Positions 47,123 to 57,200 of a stretch of DNA of 64,000 nt are shown here, one piece after another. A model generated the notes under the pieces. It did no database searches and was not told where the DNA came from. It saw only the letters and a list, made by a program, of their open reading frames with translations. The position numbers were made by a program, and so were the translations under genes. Each line of letters begins with the position of its first letter. Position 1 is the first letter of the stretch. The DNA comes from Pseudoalteromonas sp. EB27. GTDB taxonomy: Bacteria; Pseudomonadota; Gammaproteobacteria; Enterobacterales; Alteromonadaceae. Where the stretch lies: NCBI RefSeq assembly GCF_001974875.1, contig NZ_MTQD01000001.1, positions 372,001-436,000 on the forward strand. The letters are read 5' to 3'.

Positions 47123-48932
47123 CGTTATCTTTACCTTGTACGTATGCAACCTCTTCCTTGTCAGGCGCTACGTTTAATATTCTTAATGCGTTAGAGATGA
47201 TTTCTGCAAATGCAGGGCCAGCGGTGGCACCTCCATAGTACACATCACCACCTGGTTCATTAATCATAACTACCACGGCTAAACGAGGATTACTTGCCGG
47301 CGCTACACCTGCAAAATAACCTACATATTCATCACCATAACCACCTGCTACGGCTTTTTTAGATGTACCTGTTTTACCAGCTGCACGATACCCATCAACT
47401 TTTATGTTGCGAGCAGTACCGTCTTTTTCAAATACACTTTCCATCATGTGCACTACGGCTTCTACGTCTTTTTGTTTAAAAATACGTTCGCCTTCAGGTA
47501 TATTATCTTGCTTTAAAATAGTCAGAGGTCGGTTAACCCCACCAGCGCCTAACATGGTATAAAAACGTGCCATTTGCGCTGTACTTACCGAAATCGCATA
47601 ACCAAACGATAAAGTCGCAATTTCAAAGTCAGACCAACGGCGATTTGGATAAAACAAACCACTGCTTTCACCTACCATTCCAGTACCAGTATCACTGCCA
47701 AAGCCTACTTTTTGGTATAAGCCAACAAGGTAATCTTTAGGCACTAACTGAGTAACCTTCGCAACTCCCATGTTTGAGGAGTACTTTAATATTTCGCGCA
47801 GTGTTAGTTCGCCGTGATTACGAGTATCTCTAACTAAACTACCACCTAAACGCATCCAACCTGGGTAGGTATCAATCGTGTCATCTGCCTGAATGGCGCC
47901 GTAGTCTAGCCCAGCCAAAATGGCTAGAGGCTTAACAGTTGAGCCTGGTTCAAACAAATCTGTAATTGCGCGGTTACGACGCTTATGAGGTGCAGCATCG
48001 CTTAAGTTGTTTGGATTAAATGAAGGGCTATTTACCATTGCCAGTACTTCACCGGTTTTAACATCAACTACCATAGCTGAACCCGATGTGGCTTTATAAG
48101 TCAATACAGCTGATTTTACAGCCTTGTACGCAATAGCTTGAATTCGTTGATCAATACTTAGTTCTATGCTTTCTGGCTCTACACGTTCACGTTCGTCAAG
48201 TACTTCTACCTCACGCCCTTGTGCGTCTTTACGAATGGTACGGCGGCCTTCCTCACCCGTTAAAGCGTTTTCGTAGAGCTTTTCAATGCCTTCAATGCCT
48301 TTGCCATCGATATTGGTAAAACCAATAACATGCGCGGTAACTTCACCTGCAGGGTAGTAGCGTTTAGATTCATCTAGTAAATGGATACCAGGGAGGCGTA
48401 AATCACCAATATAATTTGCTACAGCAGGAGTAACTTGGCGCTTTAAATACACAAAGCGACGCGAAGGATCGTTTAAAAGTCGAGAATTAATCTTTTTAGG
48501 TTCAATACGCAGCACATCTGCAAGCTCACGCCAGCGTAAATCGTTTTTATAATAAAGTGCAGTACGCTTATCAAGCTCAGCAGTGTTTTCAGTTAAAGAT
48601 AAGTGATCTTCACCGCTTTTGCGTGCTTGTTTGATTACTTTAGAAACAAGCGATTTATGTAATGCTTTAGGATCAGCATATACACTTACCACAGGCACAC
48701 TTACCGCTAATTCTTTACCATTACGGTCAAAAATCATTCCACGTTGCACATGCAGTTTTTCAACACGTACCGTGCGCTTATCACTTTCTGAACGGGCTTT
48801 ATCGGGTTCTATCACTTGTAAATAAGCAGCGCGAGATACGAGTGTTACAAACACCATAAACACAACTGTACACACCAGCATAAAGCGCCATGTGATTAAA
48901 TTAGTGACTGGTTTTTTGCCTCTATTTCTCAT
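47115..48932 (-). CDS. ftsI: Septal transpeptidase FtsI (PBP3)
   Basis: The class B penicillin-binding protein that cross-links septal peptidoglycan with FtsW. It has 605 residues: a short N-terminus, one transmembrane helix (about 14-34), a dimerisation/pedestal domain, and the transpeptidase domain. The active serine is S331 in STVK (331-334), with SSN in KYSSNMG and KTGT in GKTGTSKKA. It overlaps ftsL by four bases. Confidence 0.98.
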   Translation of the reverse strand: MRNRGKKPVTNLITWRFMLVCTVVFMVFVTLVSRAAYLQVIEPDKARSESDKRTVRVEKLHVQRGMIFDRNGKELAVSVPVVSVYADPKALHKSLVSKVIKQARKSGEDHLSLTENTAELDKRTALYYKNDLRWRELADVLRIEPKKINSRLLNDPSRRFVYLKRQVTPAVANYIGDLRLPGIHLLDESKRYYPAGEVTAHVIGFTNIDGKGIEGIEKLYENALTGEEGRRTIRKDAQGREVEVLDERERVEPESIELSIDQRIQAIAYKAVKSAVLTYKATSGSAMVVDVKTGEVLAMVNSPSFNPNNLSDAAPHKRRNRAITDLFEPGSTVKPLAILAGLDYGAIQADDTIDTYPGWMRLGGSLVRDTRNHGELTLREILKYSSNMGVAKVTQLVPKDYLVGLYQKVGFGSDTGTGMVGESSGLFYPNRRWSDFEIATLSFGYAISVSTAQMARFYTMLGAGGVNRPLTILKQDNIPEGERIFKQKDVEAVVHMMESVFEKDGTARNIKVDGYRAAGKTGTSKKAVAGGYGDEYVGYFAGVAPASNPRLAVVVMINEPGGDVYYGGATAGPAFAEIISNALRILNVAPDKEEVAYVQGKDNDA

Positions 48933-49255
48933 TGTACTATTATTACCTGCTCATCTTGACTCGTAGGTCGTTTCATTTTTAATTGTGATATAGCAACTTC
49001 TTCAATGCGTGCATGTTGCGAATAAAATTCTTCCTCAACAAGTAAGTAGCGCCACTCTAAATCGAGTTCATCACGTTCTTGTAATAATTGATCTTGCTTA
49101 ATAAGTTGCCCACGAGCTAAATGAGTTGTTTGCACAACAGCTAAACTAGAAGCGAATATCACAACCAACAAGGCCGAGGTTAGCTTGTTAGCACCTAGGC
49201 CTTTTAATATTTCAAAGAATAAATTGGGTTGACGATAGCTCGCTTTTTTACTCAT
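48929..49255 (-). CDS. ftsL: Cell division protein FtsL
   Basis: A short bitopic protein (108 residues) that forms the FtsQLB complex. One transmembrane helix lies at about 24-43 ([18 protein letters not shown]), followed by a leucine-zipper-like periplasmic coiled coil ([22 protein letters not shown]). Sequence identity in the family is low, so position between rsmH and ftsI is the main evidence. It overlaps both neighbours by four bases. Confidence 0.95.
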   Translation of the reverse strand: MSKKASYRQPNLFFEILKGLGANKLTSALLVVIFASSLAVVQTTHLARGQLIKQDQLLQERDELDLEWRYLLVEEEFYSQHARIEEVAISQLKMKRPTSQDEQVIIVQ

Positions 49256-50190
49256 CCCAACCTCTGTGCAATCCTAAGTACAGAACTACGAGAACGTGGA
49301 TTACGTTCTACTTCAACAGTACTTGGCTTAATAGCCTTACCCACTGCTTTTAACGTCAGGTTTTTATTTATTTGTGCATCAGTTAAAGGCAGACCTCTGG
49401 GTAACACTTCTCCCCTACTCTGTTTTCTAATAAACTGTTTTACAATACGATCCTCTAGTGAGTGAAACGAAATCACCACTAAACGACCGCCTGGCTTTAG
49501 CACTTTAACTGCAGACTGTAGCGCTGTTTGAATCTCTTCAAGCTCGCTATTAATGTAAATACGAATCGCCTGAAAAGTACGTGTTGCAGGGTGCTTAAAC
49601 TTATCTTTTACCGGTACTGCTTCATCAACAAGGTCAGCAAGTTGCTTTGTCGTTGTAATTGGCGTGTGCTCACGAACTTCGAGTACTTTGTGTGCAATGC
49701 GTTTACCAAACTTTTCTTCGCCCAGTTTTTTAATTACGTGGGTAATATCATCTAACTCGGCTTCTGCTAACCACTGTGCTGCACTGCGACCTGTTGTTGG
49801 GTCCATGCGCATATCAAGTGGCCCATCTTTCATGAAACTAAAGCCACGCGCAGCGTCATCAAGTTGTGGCGACGAAACACCAATGTCTAATAAAATGCCA
49901 TCCACTTTACCAATTAGATCGTTCTGCTCAGCTACTTCGTATAAATTTGAAAAACGAGTATGTGCAATCGCAAAACGTGGATCATCAGCAAATTTTTCGG
50001 CTGATTTTATCGCTTGTGGATCTTGGTCAATTGCTTGCAGGCGACCTTCATCACCAAGGCGTGCTAAAATTTGTCCAGAGTGGCCGCCACGTCCAAACGT
50101 ACCATCCATGTATATACCGTCTGGCTTAATTGCGAGGGCATCGATGGTTTCGTCCATTAATACGGATACGTGTTCAAATTGCGCTGTCAT
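49252..50190 (-). CDS. rsmH: 16S rRNA (cytosine(1402)-N(4))-methyltransferase
   Basis: A SAM-dependent methyltransferase modifying C1402 in the 16S decoding centre. It has 312 residues. Motifs are [25 protein letters not shown] (SAM site), [16 protein letters not shown] and [16 protein letters not shown]. RsmI, encoded at 60983, methylates the ribose of the same nucleotide, so both modifiers of C1402 are in this window. It lies 28 bases after mraZ. Confidence 0.98.
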   Translation of the reverse strand: MTAQFEHVSVLMDETIDALAIKPDGIYMDGTFGRGGHSGQILARLGDEGRLQAIDQDPQAIKSAEKFADDPRFAIAHTRFSNLYEVAEQNDLIGKVDGILLDIGVSSPQLDDAARGFSFMKDGPLDMRMDPTTGRSAAQWLAEAELDDITHVIKKLGEEKFGKRIAHKVLEVREHTPITTTKQLADLVDEAVPVKDKFKHPATRTFQAIRIYINSELEEIQTALQSAVKVLKPGGRLVVISFHSLEDRIVKQFIRKQSRGEVLPRGLPLTDAQINKNLTLKAVGKAIKPSTVEVERNPRSRSSVLRIAQRLG

Positions 50191-50218
50191 TAGCTATTAT
50201 TTGCCTTTTTTTGTGCTG

Positions 50219-50677
50219 TTAGAGTGTAAAATTATCTAAATCTTGGTTAGGCTCAAAATCGCCAAGTCTTTCAAGCTCGGTATCTTGCTGCATTTGTTCG
50301 TGCCAACGCGCCTCATCCCAAATTTCAAATTTATTCATCAAACCAACTAGCATGATTTTTTTGCCAAGTGATGCATGAGCCCGCAGTGACGGCGCAAGCA
50401 AAATTCGACCATTTTTATCAAGTTGATATTCAGTAGCATTCCCGAGCAACATACGCTGCATTCGACGGGCTCGTGGGTTCATATTGGAGATTTTAGCTAA
50501 ACGGCTTTCTATTTCGAGCCACTCAGCCAGCGGATACAACCATAAACACGGCTCATTTAATGCGACGGTACAAATAACCGTTCCCTGATCTTCAGACAAT
50601 AGAGATTCTCGGTACTTAGTCGGTACCGCAAAACGCCCCTTATCATCCAAACTCAGTGAACTCGCGCCACGAAACAT
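50219..50677 (-). CDS. mraZ: Transcriptional regulator MraZ
   Basis: A 152-residue AbrB/SpoVT-fold protein with two MraZ repeats. It opens FRGASSLSLDDKGRFAVPTKYR and the second repeat reads YQLDKNGRILLAPSLRAHASL. It forms ring oligomers and represses the dcw promoter in E. coli. The five direct repeats at 50726-50770, overlapping the -10 element of its own promoter, are the expected binding site. It is the first gene of the dcw cluster. Confidence 0.97.
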   Translation of the reverse strand: MFRGASSLSLDDKGRFAVPTKYRESLLSEDQGTVICTVALNEPCLWLYPLAEWLEIESRLAKISNMNPRARRMQRMLLGNATEYQLDKNGRILLAPSLRAHASLGKKIMLVGLMNKFEIWDEARWHEQMQQDTELERLGDFEPNQDLDNFTL

Positions 50678-50725
50678 AAAAAACCTACTTTAAAATTGTT
50701 TTATTCAACTTTTGTTTATTTTTAT

Positions 50726-50770
50726 CCAGTGTGATCCACTAAAAACCACTTTTTACCACAGTGCTCCAGT
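50726..50770 (-). promoter_or_regulatory. MraZ operator: five direct repeats at 10-bp period
   Basis: Read on the minus strand the site holds five five-base units ACTGG, TGTGG, AGTGG, AGTGG and ACTGG, each separated by exactly five bases. E. coli MraZ binds TGGGN direct repeats with five-base spacers, so the spacing agrees exactly while the core differs at one base. The unit nearest the promoter overlaps the -10 element, which fits repression. Confidence 0.8.
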
Positions 50771-50797
50771 TTAGGGCTTGACAAGCCATTTTGTCAA
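50768..50797 (-). promoter_or_regulatory. Sigma-70-type promoter for the dcw cluster
   Basis: On the minus strand a perfect TTGACA (50797-50792) is followed by an 18-base spacer and TAAACT (50773-50768). It lies about 90 bases upstream of the mraZ start codon. The -10 overlaps the first MraZ repeat. Confidence 0.65.
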
Positions 50798-51176
50798 GTA
50801 AGCTGACCAGCTTTAGTGAGTCCCAAAGCTAGAAAAAATAAGGGCTCAAGCGAAGCGTTTGAATTATGTGGGAAAAAGTGGGATTGTGATGAAAAAAATA
50901 TCTATTCTGTTTTTTATAACTTCCTGTTTACACGCTTTGCTTACTGAATAACCAATGAATATTTACAACTTTTTAAGCATTTTTACTCCCTTTGTAAAAT
51001 TTACCTAACCGTGTAGTAATAGTTACTGTTTGCTTTAAATTATCAAATGTGAAAAAGCTACACAAAAACAACAAAAACCAATACATTCAACACATTAAAA
51101 CTAAAAAACAGTTTTGGTTTAATCATTGCATTATCTAAATCACTATTTAAATTTTTTAACTTATTAAGGATTGATT

Positions 51177-51515
51177 ATGGCTACTGCAACAAATACGAAA
51201 CCAAACACAACTTCAGATGTTAAGCCTGACGTTAAACTAACAAATACTGAATCACCTCTTACAGAGAAAGCAACATCAGCGGCACACGATGCTGTAGATG
51301 CACTTTCTAGCAAAGCAGCAACAGCTGAAAGCAGTGTTCGTAAAGGCGCTTCAAGCTCAGCAGAAGCATTAAGTGAAAAACAACTTATTGCACGCGAAAA
51401 GTTAAGTGAATGTACAGCTAAAACTCGTGCATTTGCTTCTGAAAATCCATTAGCAACAGCGGGTATTGCTTTTGCTGCAGGTATGCTGATTACATCACTA
51501 TTTCGTCGTAAGTAA
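51177..51515 (+). CDS. DUF883 / ElaB-YqjD-type inner-membrane, ribosome-associated protein
   Basis: A 112-residue protein with an Ala/Ser/Lys-rich helical N-terminus and a single C-terminal membrane segment (ENPLATAGIAFAAGMLITSLF) ending in RRK. This is the layout of ElaB, YgaM and YqjD, which tether ribosomes to the membrane in stationary phase. AAGGA lies six bases upstream of ATG 51177, which decides against the TTG at 51171. It heads a three-gene set matching E. coli yqjD-yqjE-yqjK. Confidence 0.85.
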   Translation: MATATNTKPNTTSDVKPDVKLTNTESPLTEKATSAAHDAVDALSSKAATAESSVRKGASSSAEALSEKQLIAREKLSECTAKTRAFASENPLATAGIAFAAGMLITSLFRRK

Positions 51516-51521
51516 TTAGTG

Positions 51522-51968
51522 ATGAATAACCCACAAACAAGCGCAGCTAAGGATGGTGAAGCGCAAAACCAAACTACTGAGCAGCAGAGCCAAAAGGACG
51601 ATTGGCAAGATCATATTGCAAAGCTTTTAGAGTACTCTAAGCAGCTCAAGGATGATTACCAAACTCAAGGAAAGATCACCCATCAGCTTGCTAAGGCTGA
51701 ATGGCGGTTGTCGCTCAGATCGCTTGCATTGATCACTATATTTTTAGGCTGTTTTGCCAGTGGTTTGGTTTTGTTGTGGGCAGGATTTTTGGGTGCTGTT
51801 GGATACGGTGTATATGATCTTTTTGGATCAGTATGGCTGAGTATTGCAACAGCTACTTTGCTGCAAGTTGCTTGTTTAGCATGGCTTTGGAAAAATACGG
51901 TTTACCTAAGCAATAAAATTGGCTTTAGTAAAACACTTAAAAGCTTAAAACAGCTGTTTAACTTATAA
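51522..51968 (+). CDS. YqjE-like / phage-holin-family membrane protein
   Basis: A 148-residue protein with a charged, Gln-rich cytoplasmic N-terminus (about 1-65) and two adjacent transmembrane helices (about 70-92 and 98-122) separated by a short loop. The pattern and position after a YqjD-type gene match YqjE. The holin name reflects topology and does not imply lysis. The start is ATG 51522; a GTG three bases earlier is equally reachable. No strong ribosome-binding site is seen, which suggests translation coupled to the preceding gene. Confidence 0.78.
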   Translation: MNNPQTSAAKDGEAQNQTTEQQSQKDDWQDHIAKLLEYSKQLKDDYQTQGKITHQLAKAEWRLSLRSLALITIFLGCFASGLVLLWAGFLGAVGYGVYDLFGSVWLSIATATLLQVACLAWLWKNTVYLSNKIGFSKTLKSLKQLFNL

Positions 51969-51978
51969 GGAAATTACT

Positions 51979-52221
51979 ATGTTAGTTAACTACTTAATTA
52001 AAGCACCTAATGAAAACGTTGATGCTCTTAGTAAGCAAATGCATACGCGCAGTGAGCTGAAACGCCAACATCATGCAGCGTTTCAATATAGGCTAAAGCG
52101 TTTTGCCGCAACTAAAGTGGGACTGACAAGTGCCTTTTTAGCCGGTGCAGCTGTACAAGCAGGAAAAGGCGAAACCAGCTTTGTAAGAAAATACGGCTGG
52201 CTTGTTAGGCTATTTGCTTAA
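51979..52221 (+). CDS. Small YqjK-like protein (80 aa)
   Basis: An 80-residue basic protein. Its middle third (ELKRQHHAAFQYRLKRFAATKVGLTSAFLAGAAVQAGKG) has a basic helix and a short hydrophobic stretch near the C-terminus. It follows the YqjE-like gene by ten bases with AAGGA before the ATG. Position suggests the YqjK role, but sequence similarity to YqjK is not clear by eye. It converges on the gene at 52225 with three bases between stops. Confidence 0.72.
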   Translation: MLVNYLIKAPNENVDALSKQMHTRSELKRQHHAAFQYRLKRFAATKVGLTSAFLAGAAVQAGKGETSFVRKYGWLVRLFA

Positions 52222-52224
52222 ACA

Positions 52225-53199
52225 TTAAACATTTCTACCGTGATCGGATAAGTAATCAATACTTGGGCCACTTGGCACAATTTGTGTTGGATTGATCATT
52301 GTATGGCTAAAATAGTAATGACGTTTAATATGATAAAAATCAACCGTCTCTGCCACACCTTCAACTTGATATAAATCTCTAAGGTATCCGCTCAAAGCTG
52401 GGTAGCTTTCAATTGTTCGCAGATTACACTTAAAGTGACCAACATACACACTATCAAACCGAATGAGAGTGGTGAATAATCGCCAGTCAGCTTCTGTGAG
52501 GTTATCCCCTGTTAAATACCGCTGTTTGCTCAGTACGCTCTCTACTGAATCGAGTGCTTTAAATAAATCGTTAAATGCCTCTTCATAAGCATCCTGAGTT
52601 GTTGCAAAACCCGTACGATATACACCATTATTTATATTTGGATAAATCAGCGCGTTTAATTCGTCAATTTTTGGTTGCAGCGCCTCAGGGTAGTAGTCAT
52701 CGTTATTACCTGTTAACTCATTAAACGCACTATTGAACATACGTATAATATCGGCAGACTCATTACTGACAATTTTATTTAGCTTTTTATCCCACAATAC
52801 GGGTACGGTGACTCGCCCGGAGTACTTTGAGTTACTTTTTGTATACACTTGATGTAAGTAGTTACTATTAAATAAAGCATCGCCAGTACTGTGGTTTTTC
52901 GTATCAAATTCCCAGCCACTATCAAGCATATCAGGGCTAACAACCGATACCGTAATTAAGTCTTCCAACCCTTTTAACGCTCTAAATATAAGTGTTCGGT
53001 GAGCCCAAGGACATGCTAGCGATACATATAAATGATACCTGTTCGCTTGTGCTTTAAAACCTGCGTCACCGGTTATTCCAGCACTGCCATCAGCAGTAAT
53101 CCAATGGCGTAACTGCGCAGCTTCGCGTTCAAACTTACCATTACTTGAATCAGTGTCGTACCATTTATCTTGCCATTGACCGTTAACTAATAATCCCAT
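52225..53199 (-). CDS. yqjG: Glutathionyl-hydroquinone reductase (YqjG/Xi-class GST)
   Basis: A 324-residue Xi-class GST that removes glutathione from glutathionyl-hydroquinones. The catalytic C63 lies in the signature CPWAHRT, and the N-terminal MGLLVNGQWQDKWYDT with the later RYLTGDNLTEADWRLF are typical of the family. It follows the pirin gene on the same strand by 21 bases, so the pair forms an operon; in E. coli yqjG and the pirin yhaK are also near neighbours. Confidence 0.93.
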   Translation of the reverse strand: MGLLVNGQWQDKWYDTDSSNGKFEREAAQLRHWITADGSAGITGDAGFKAQANRYHLYVSLACPWAHRTLIFRALKGLEDLITVSVVSPDMLDSGWEFDTKNHSTGDALFNSNYLHQVYTKSNSKYSGRVTVPVLWDKKLNKIVSNESADIIRMFNSAFNELTGNNDDYYPEALQPKIDELNALIYPNINNGVYRTGFATTQDAYEEAFNDLFKALDSVESVLSKQRYLTGDNLTEADWRLFTTLIRFDSVYVGHFKCNLRTIESYPALSGYLRDLYQVEGVAETVDFYHIKRHYYFSHTMINPTQIVPSGPSIDYLSDHGRNV

Positions 53200-53220
53200 A
53201 AAACTCTCCTAAAAATACTG

Positions 53221-54063
53221 TTAAATTTTGCCAAACTTGCCATTTTTATAATCATGTACCGCTTGCTGTACTTCATCTTGCGTCGTCATTACAAACGGCC
53301 CCATATGAGCAATTGGTTGATTAAGTGGATCGCCAGCTAAAATCAATACACCAGCGCCGTGCTCAGAGCTAATATTAATATCACTGCCTGGTTCTAAAAT
53401 AAGTAACTTACCCGCTGGTATTATTTGATTGTCGCTCATTATTAGTGAGCCGCTATGAATATAAAGCATTACTTTTTGTTGGCTAAGAGGCTCTAAATCC
53501 ATGCTTTTACCAGCAGGTAATGTAATATCAGCGAGCGCAGCATTGGCAGCTAAACTTTGCAGAGTGCTTGTAAGTGTTTCACTTTCGAACTGCCACGATC
53601 CCGCAAGTGCTTTTAACGTCACACCTTGTGTATTTGTAAAACTCGGAGCTGGGTTTCTAGTCGTATCTTGATAACGTGAATCACGCATTTTTTGTGCGCT
53701 TGGCATATTGATCCAAATTTGAAAGCCATGCAGACCATCAACAGCATCAGCGAGTGGCATTTCACTGTGCATGACGCCGCGCCCTGTACTCATCCATTGC
53801 ACATCGCCTGCTTTAATTGCTTCTCTGTTACCCATTTGGTCACGATGTTCAAAGCCACCTTTTAGAATATAAGTAAACGTTTCAATACCTCGGTGCGGAT
53901 GCTCAGGAAAGCCTCCCATATACTCTTTTTTGTCGTCTGACTTAAGTTCATCAATCATTAAAAATGGATCTAAGTATTTACCATCAAACCCAGGTATACG
54001 GCTAATGTTCACGCCATCACCATCTTGAGTTGCATAAGCTGTCAGTATTTTTAATATTTTCAT
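53221..54063 (-). CDS. Pirin-family protein (YhaK/YhhW-like)
   Basis: A 280-residue bicupin. The N-terminal cupin has the metal ligands H55 and H57 in EHPHRGIETFTY and H99 with E101 in GVMHSEM. Pirins of this type show quercetin 2,3-dioxygenase activity or act as redox sensors. Cytoplasmic, no signal peptide. Together with the hydroquinone reductase downstream it suggests a small quinone/flavonoid detoxification operon (inference). Confidence 0.92.
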   Translation of the reverse strand: MKILKILTAYATQDGDGVNISRIPGFDGKYLDPFLMIDELKSDDKKEYMGGFPEHPHRGIETFTYILKGGFEHRDQMGNREAIKAGDVQWMSTGRGVMHSEMPLADAVDGLHGFQIWINMPSAQKMRDSRYQDTTRNPAPSFTNTQGVTLKALAGSWQFESETLTSTLQSLAANAALADITLPAGKSMDLEPLSQQKVMLYIHSGSLIMSDNQIIPAGKLLILEPGSDINISSEHGAGVLILAGDPLNQPIAHMGPFVMTTQDEVQQAVHDYKNGKFGKI

Positions 54064-54264
54064 TTTTTAATTCACTCTAAAGCATAAGTTTATGAGGCTA
54101 TTAAATCATTCATTAAACAAAACAACTATGTCTTTAAATCGACCTTAACATTCCAAAAAATAGAACTATAATGATTCATTGGTTATATTTTCAACCTTAT
54201 AATTACTATGGTTATTTGGAGTGAATTTGGCTACAATTGTTATTGCAAAATACAAAACTAAGGA

Positions 54265-57200
54265 ATGGTTATTTTTACTTATTCTCTCAAACATCAGCTT
54301 TATCGTTTGCTTATACTGTTAAGTATTCCAGGCACTGCTGTAATTATTTTTACACTGCTGCTTGAGCGCGATCACTCTATTGAGCAAAGTGAAAAAAAAG
54401 TAGAAAACATTGCTAAGCAATTAATTTTACAGCAAAAGCATTTAGTCGATGATATTAACCGGTTAGCGCGTTACTTAGCTAAAGAGGAAAGTAAGAAAGA
54501 AAATCTAGCAACGTCCTGCCCTAATTATTTTAATCAATTTAGAGCTATATACGCGCACGTTGCCAATATCGGGATTGTAAATCCAAATGGCATTGTTATA
54601 TGTACAACAAGCGGGTTAGCCAAAAAAATAAATATTGCCGATCGGGCGTATTTTCAAAACGCCTTAAAAAGCAACCAATTGTCGGTAGGTTATTTTCAGC
54701 ACGACCGAAGCCTGCAAAAAAACACCCTTAATTTTGCGTTACCTATTATTAATAAAAAAAATGTAATTCAGGGCGTTGTAGTTATCGTTGTTGCGCTAGA
54801 CTGGTGGAATAATGCATTTAATGACATTGAACTTCCGCCGGGCTCTATTGCTGCAATTGCTGATTCTAACGGAAAAATTTTAGCGCGTTATCCTCCTACA
54901 ACAGCCGCGCTTGGCGATAATATCGCACAGACTTTATTAGCAACTGATTCTTCGATTGATACTGAGGCATCAACAAAAATAAAATCCATTGAAGGTGAAG
55001 CCCGAATGCTTCATCACTCTGTTATTTATAGCGATCCGAGTAACAACAGCTTAAATATACATATCGCACTTCCTGTCACGCATGCTTTAAAACAAATAAA
55101 TAATAACTTTTTTATAGCGATTGGTGTGTTTATTTTATCGCTACTGATACTGTCTTTAATTGCACGAAAACTACTTAAAACAAGTATTATCGACCCAATT
55201 AATAATCTAACAAATGCAACAAATGTGCTAGCTAAGGGCGAAATGCCCGCACAAAATATACAGCCCAATAATCCCGAACTAAATACTCTTTATCAGCATT
55301 TTAAATCAATGGCGCAAACTAGGTTAACAACCGAGGCTAATTTAAAAAACAAGCATGACGAGCTTACTAGCTTGCTTAATACTCTGCCTGATAGTTACGT
55401 TAGAATTAACATCCATGGCGATATTCTCAACATAACGGGGCAATTTAAGCCCCAAGTAAACCCAAATAGCACTGCCGCACCTCATTTATCATCAATACTT
55501 TCACACAGCAATGTTCAGCTTTTATTATCGCAGTTATCTAAACTTGATGTTTCGAGCAGTTTAGAATTCACACTCGAAAAATCAGATCCTAAACGCAGCT
55601 TTGAAGCGCGTATTAGTGCTATGCAAAGCAAAAATGAATACGTTGTTGTACTACGTGATATAACACAGCGAAAAGTAAATGAAGAAGCACTCCACCTTGC
55701 CTCGCTAGTGTATAACAACAGTAGTGAAGGTATGGCAATCACCGATCCAACAGGTATTATATTTGATGTGAATCCTGCATTTAGTAAAACGACCTTATAT
55801 AGTAAAGAAGACGTTATTGGGCGGTCCTCTTCAATTCTTTCATCAGGAAAACATGATAAGAAATTTTACAATAAAATGTGGTCAGAGTTACAGCAAACTG
55901 GCCGTTGGCAAGGCGAGGTTATTAACCGTAAAAAGAGCGGGCAGTTGTACTCTGAGTGGCTCACAATCGATACGGTTTATGATGAAAATAATGCACCAAT
56001 TCGTCGAATCGCGATATTCACAGACCTCACAGAGAAAAAACAAGCTGATGAAACTATTTGGCGACAAGCTCACTTTGATCACTTAACAGACTTGCCAAAT
56101 CGTTTAGAGTTAAAAGAGCGATTAAATAAACGATTTTCAAATGTTGTTACTCCAGATAATCAATTGATTGTCATGCTTTTAGATATTGATCACTTTAAAG
56201 ATATTAATGACACTTTGGGCCATCATTATGGCGACAACTTATTAAAACTCGTATCACAACGCATAGTACAGTCGGCAAAGAATGCTGACTTTGTGGCTAG
56301 GATTGGTGGTGATGAGTTTGTTATTGTGTTCAATCAAATTAAAAGTACGCGCCATATTAATCAAATTGCGAGTAATATTTTACTTAGCTTATCGTCAGCT
56401 TTAAATCTTGAAAACGAAGAGTTATTTATTAGTGCAAGCATAGGTATTGCATGCGCCCCAAATGATGGTAAAAATACTGAACAGCTTTTAAAAGCAGCCG
56501 ACCAGGCTATGTATAAAGCAAAGAATAATGGTCGTAATTGTTTTGAGTTTTTTTCTGCTGACATGCGCGAATATGCACATGCTCGCATGGTGCTATTAAA
56601 AGACTTACGAAGTGCCATTGAACTTGAACAGTTTAAGTTATTTTATCAACCTATTGTTGCTTTAAATGATTTACATATTCATAAAGCTGAAGCGCTGATA
56701 CGTTGGCAACATCCTGAAAAAGGGCTAATCAGCCCTATCGCATTTATTCCACTTGCTGAAGAAACCAGGCAAATAAATGCAATTGGCCAATTTGTATTTG
56801 CCCAAGCCCTTCAAACACTTAACGATATAAAAACACTAACCGATGATACGTTTCAAATAAGTGTAAATGTATCGCCAGTGCAATTATCCACGCCAGAGAG
56901 TGGCATAGATGAATGGTACGATATGCTAAAAGCAGCAAAACTACCTGCTTCGTCAATTGTCGCAGAAATAACTGAAGGCTTAATGGTTAATCCTGAAGCG
57001 CTAACACAAAGACGCCTAAAAGAAATCGTGAAATCAGGAATACAGCTAGCTCTTGATGATTTTGGCACTGGATATTCATCGCTCGCTTACCTACAAGAAA
57101 TGGACACCGACTATTTAAAAATAGATAAGCGTTTTGTCGATAATATTCAAATAGGCAGCCAAGAACTTGCATTGTGTGAAGCCATAATCGTTATGGCGCA

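Larger units (their letters stand above)
50678..51176. other. Gene-free divergent regulatory region between mraZ and the DUF883 gene
   Basis: About 500 bases without a supportable gene. The mraZ-proximal part holds the promoter and repeat operator described separately. Further right, TGGGA occurs twice ten bases apart on the plus strand (50869-50873 and 50879-50883). The rest, about 50890-51160, is AT-rich with no assigned element apart from presumably the promoter of the plus-strand operon. Confidence 0.6.

Noticed and set aside
49664..50239. A 191-codon plus-strand open frame over rsmH
   Set aside because: It is antisense to a secure gene with no ribosome-binding site or family resemblance.
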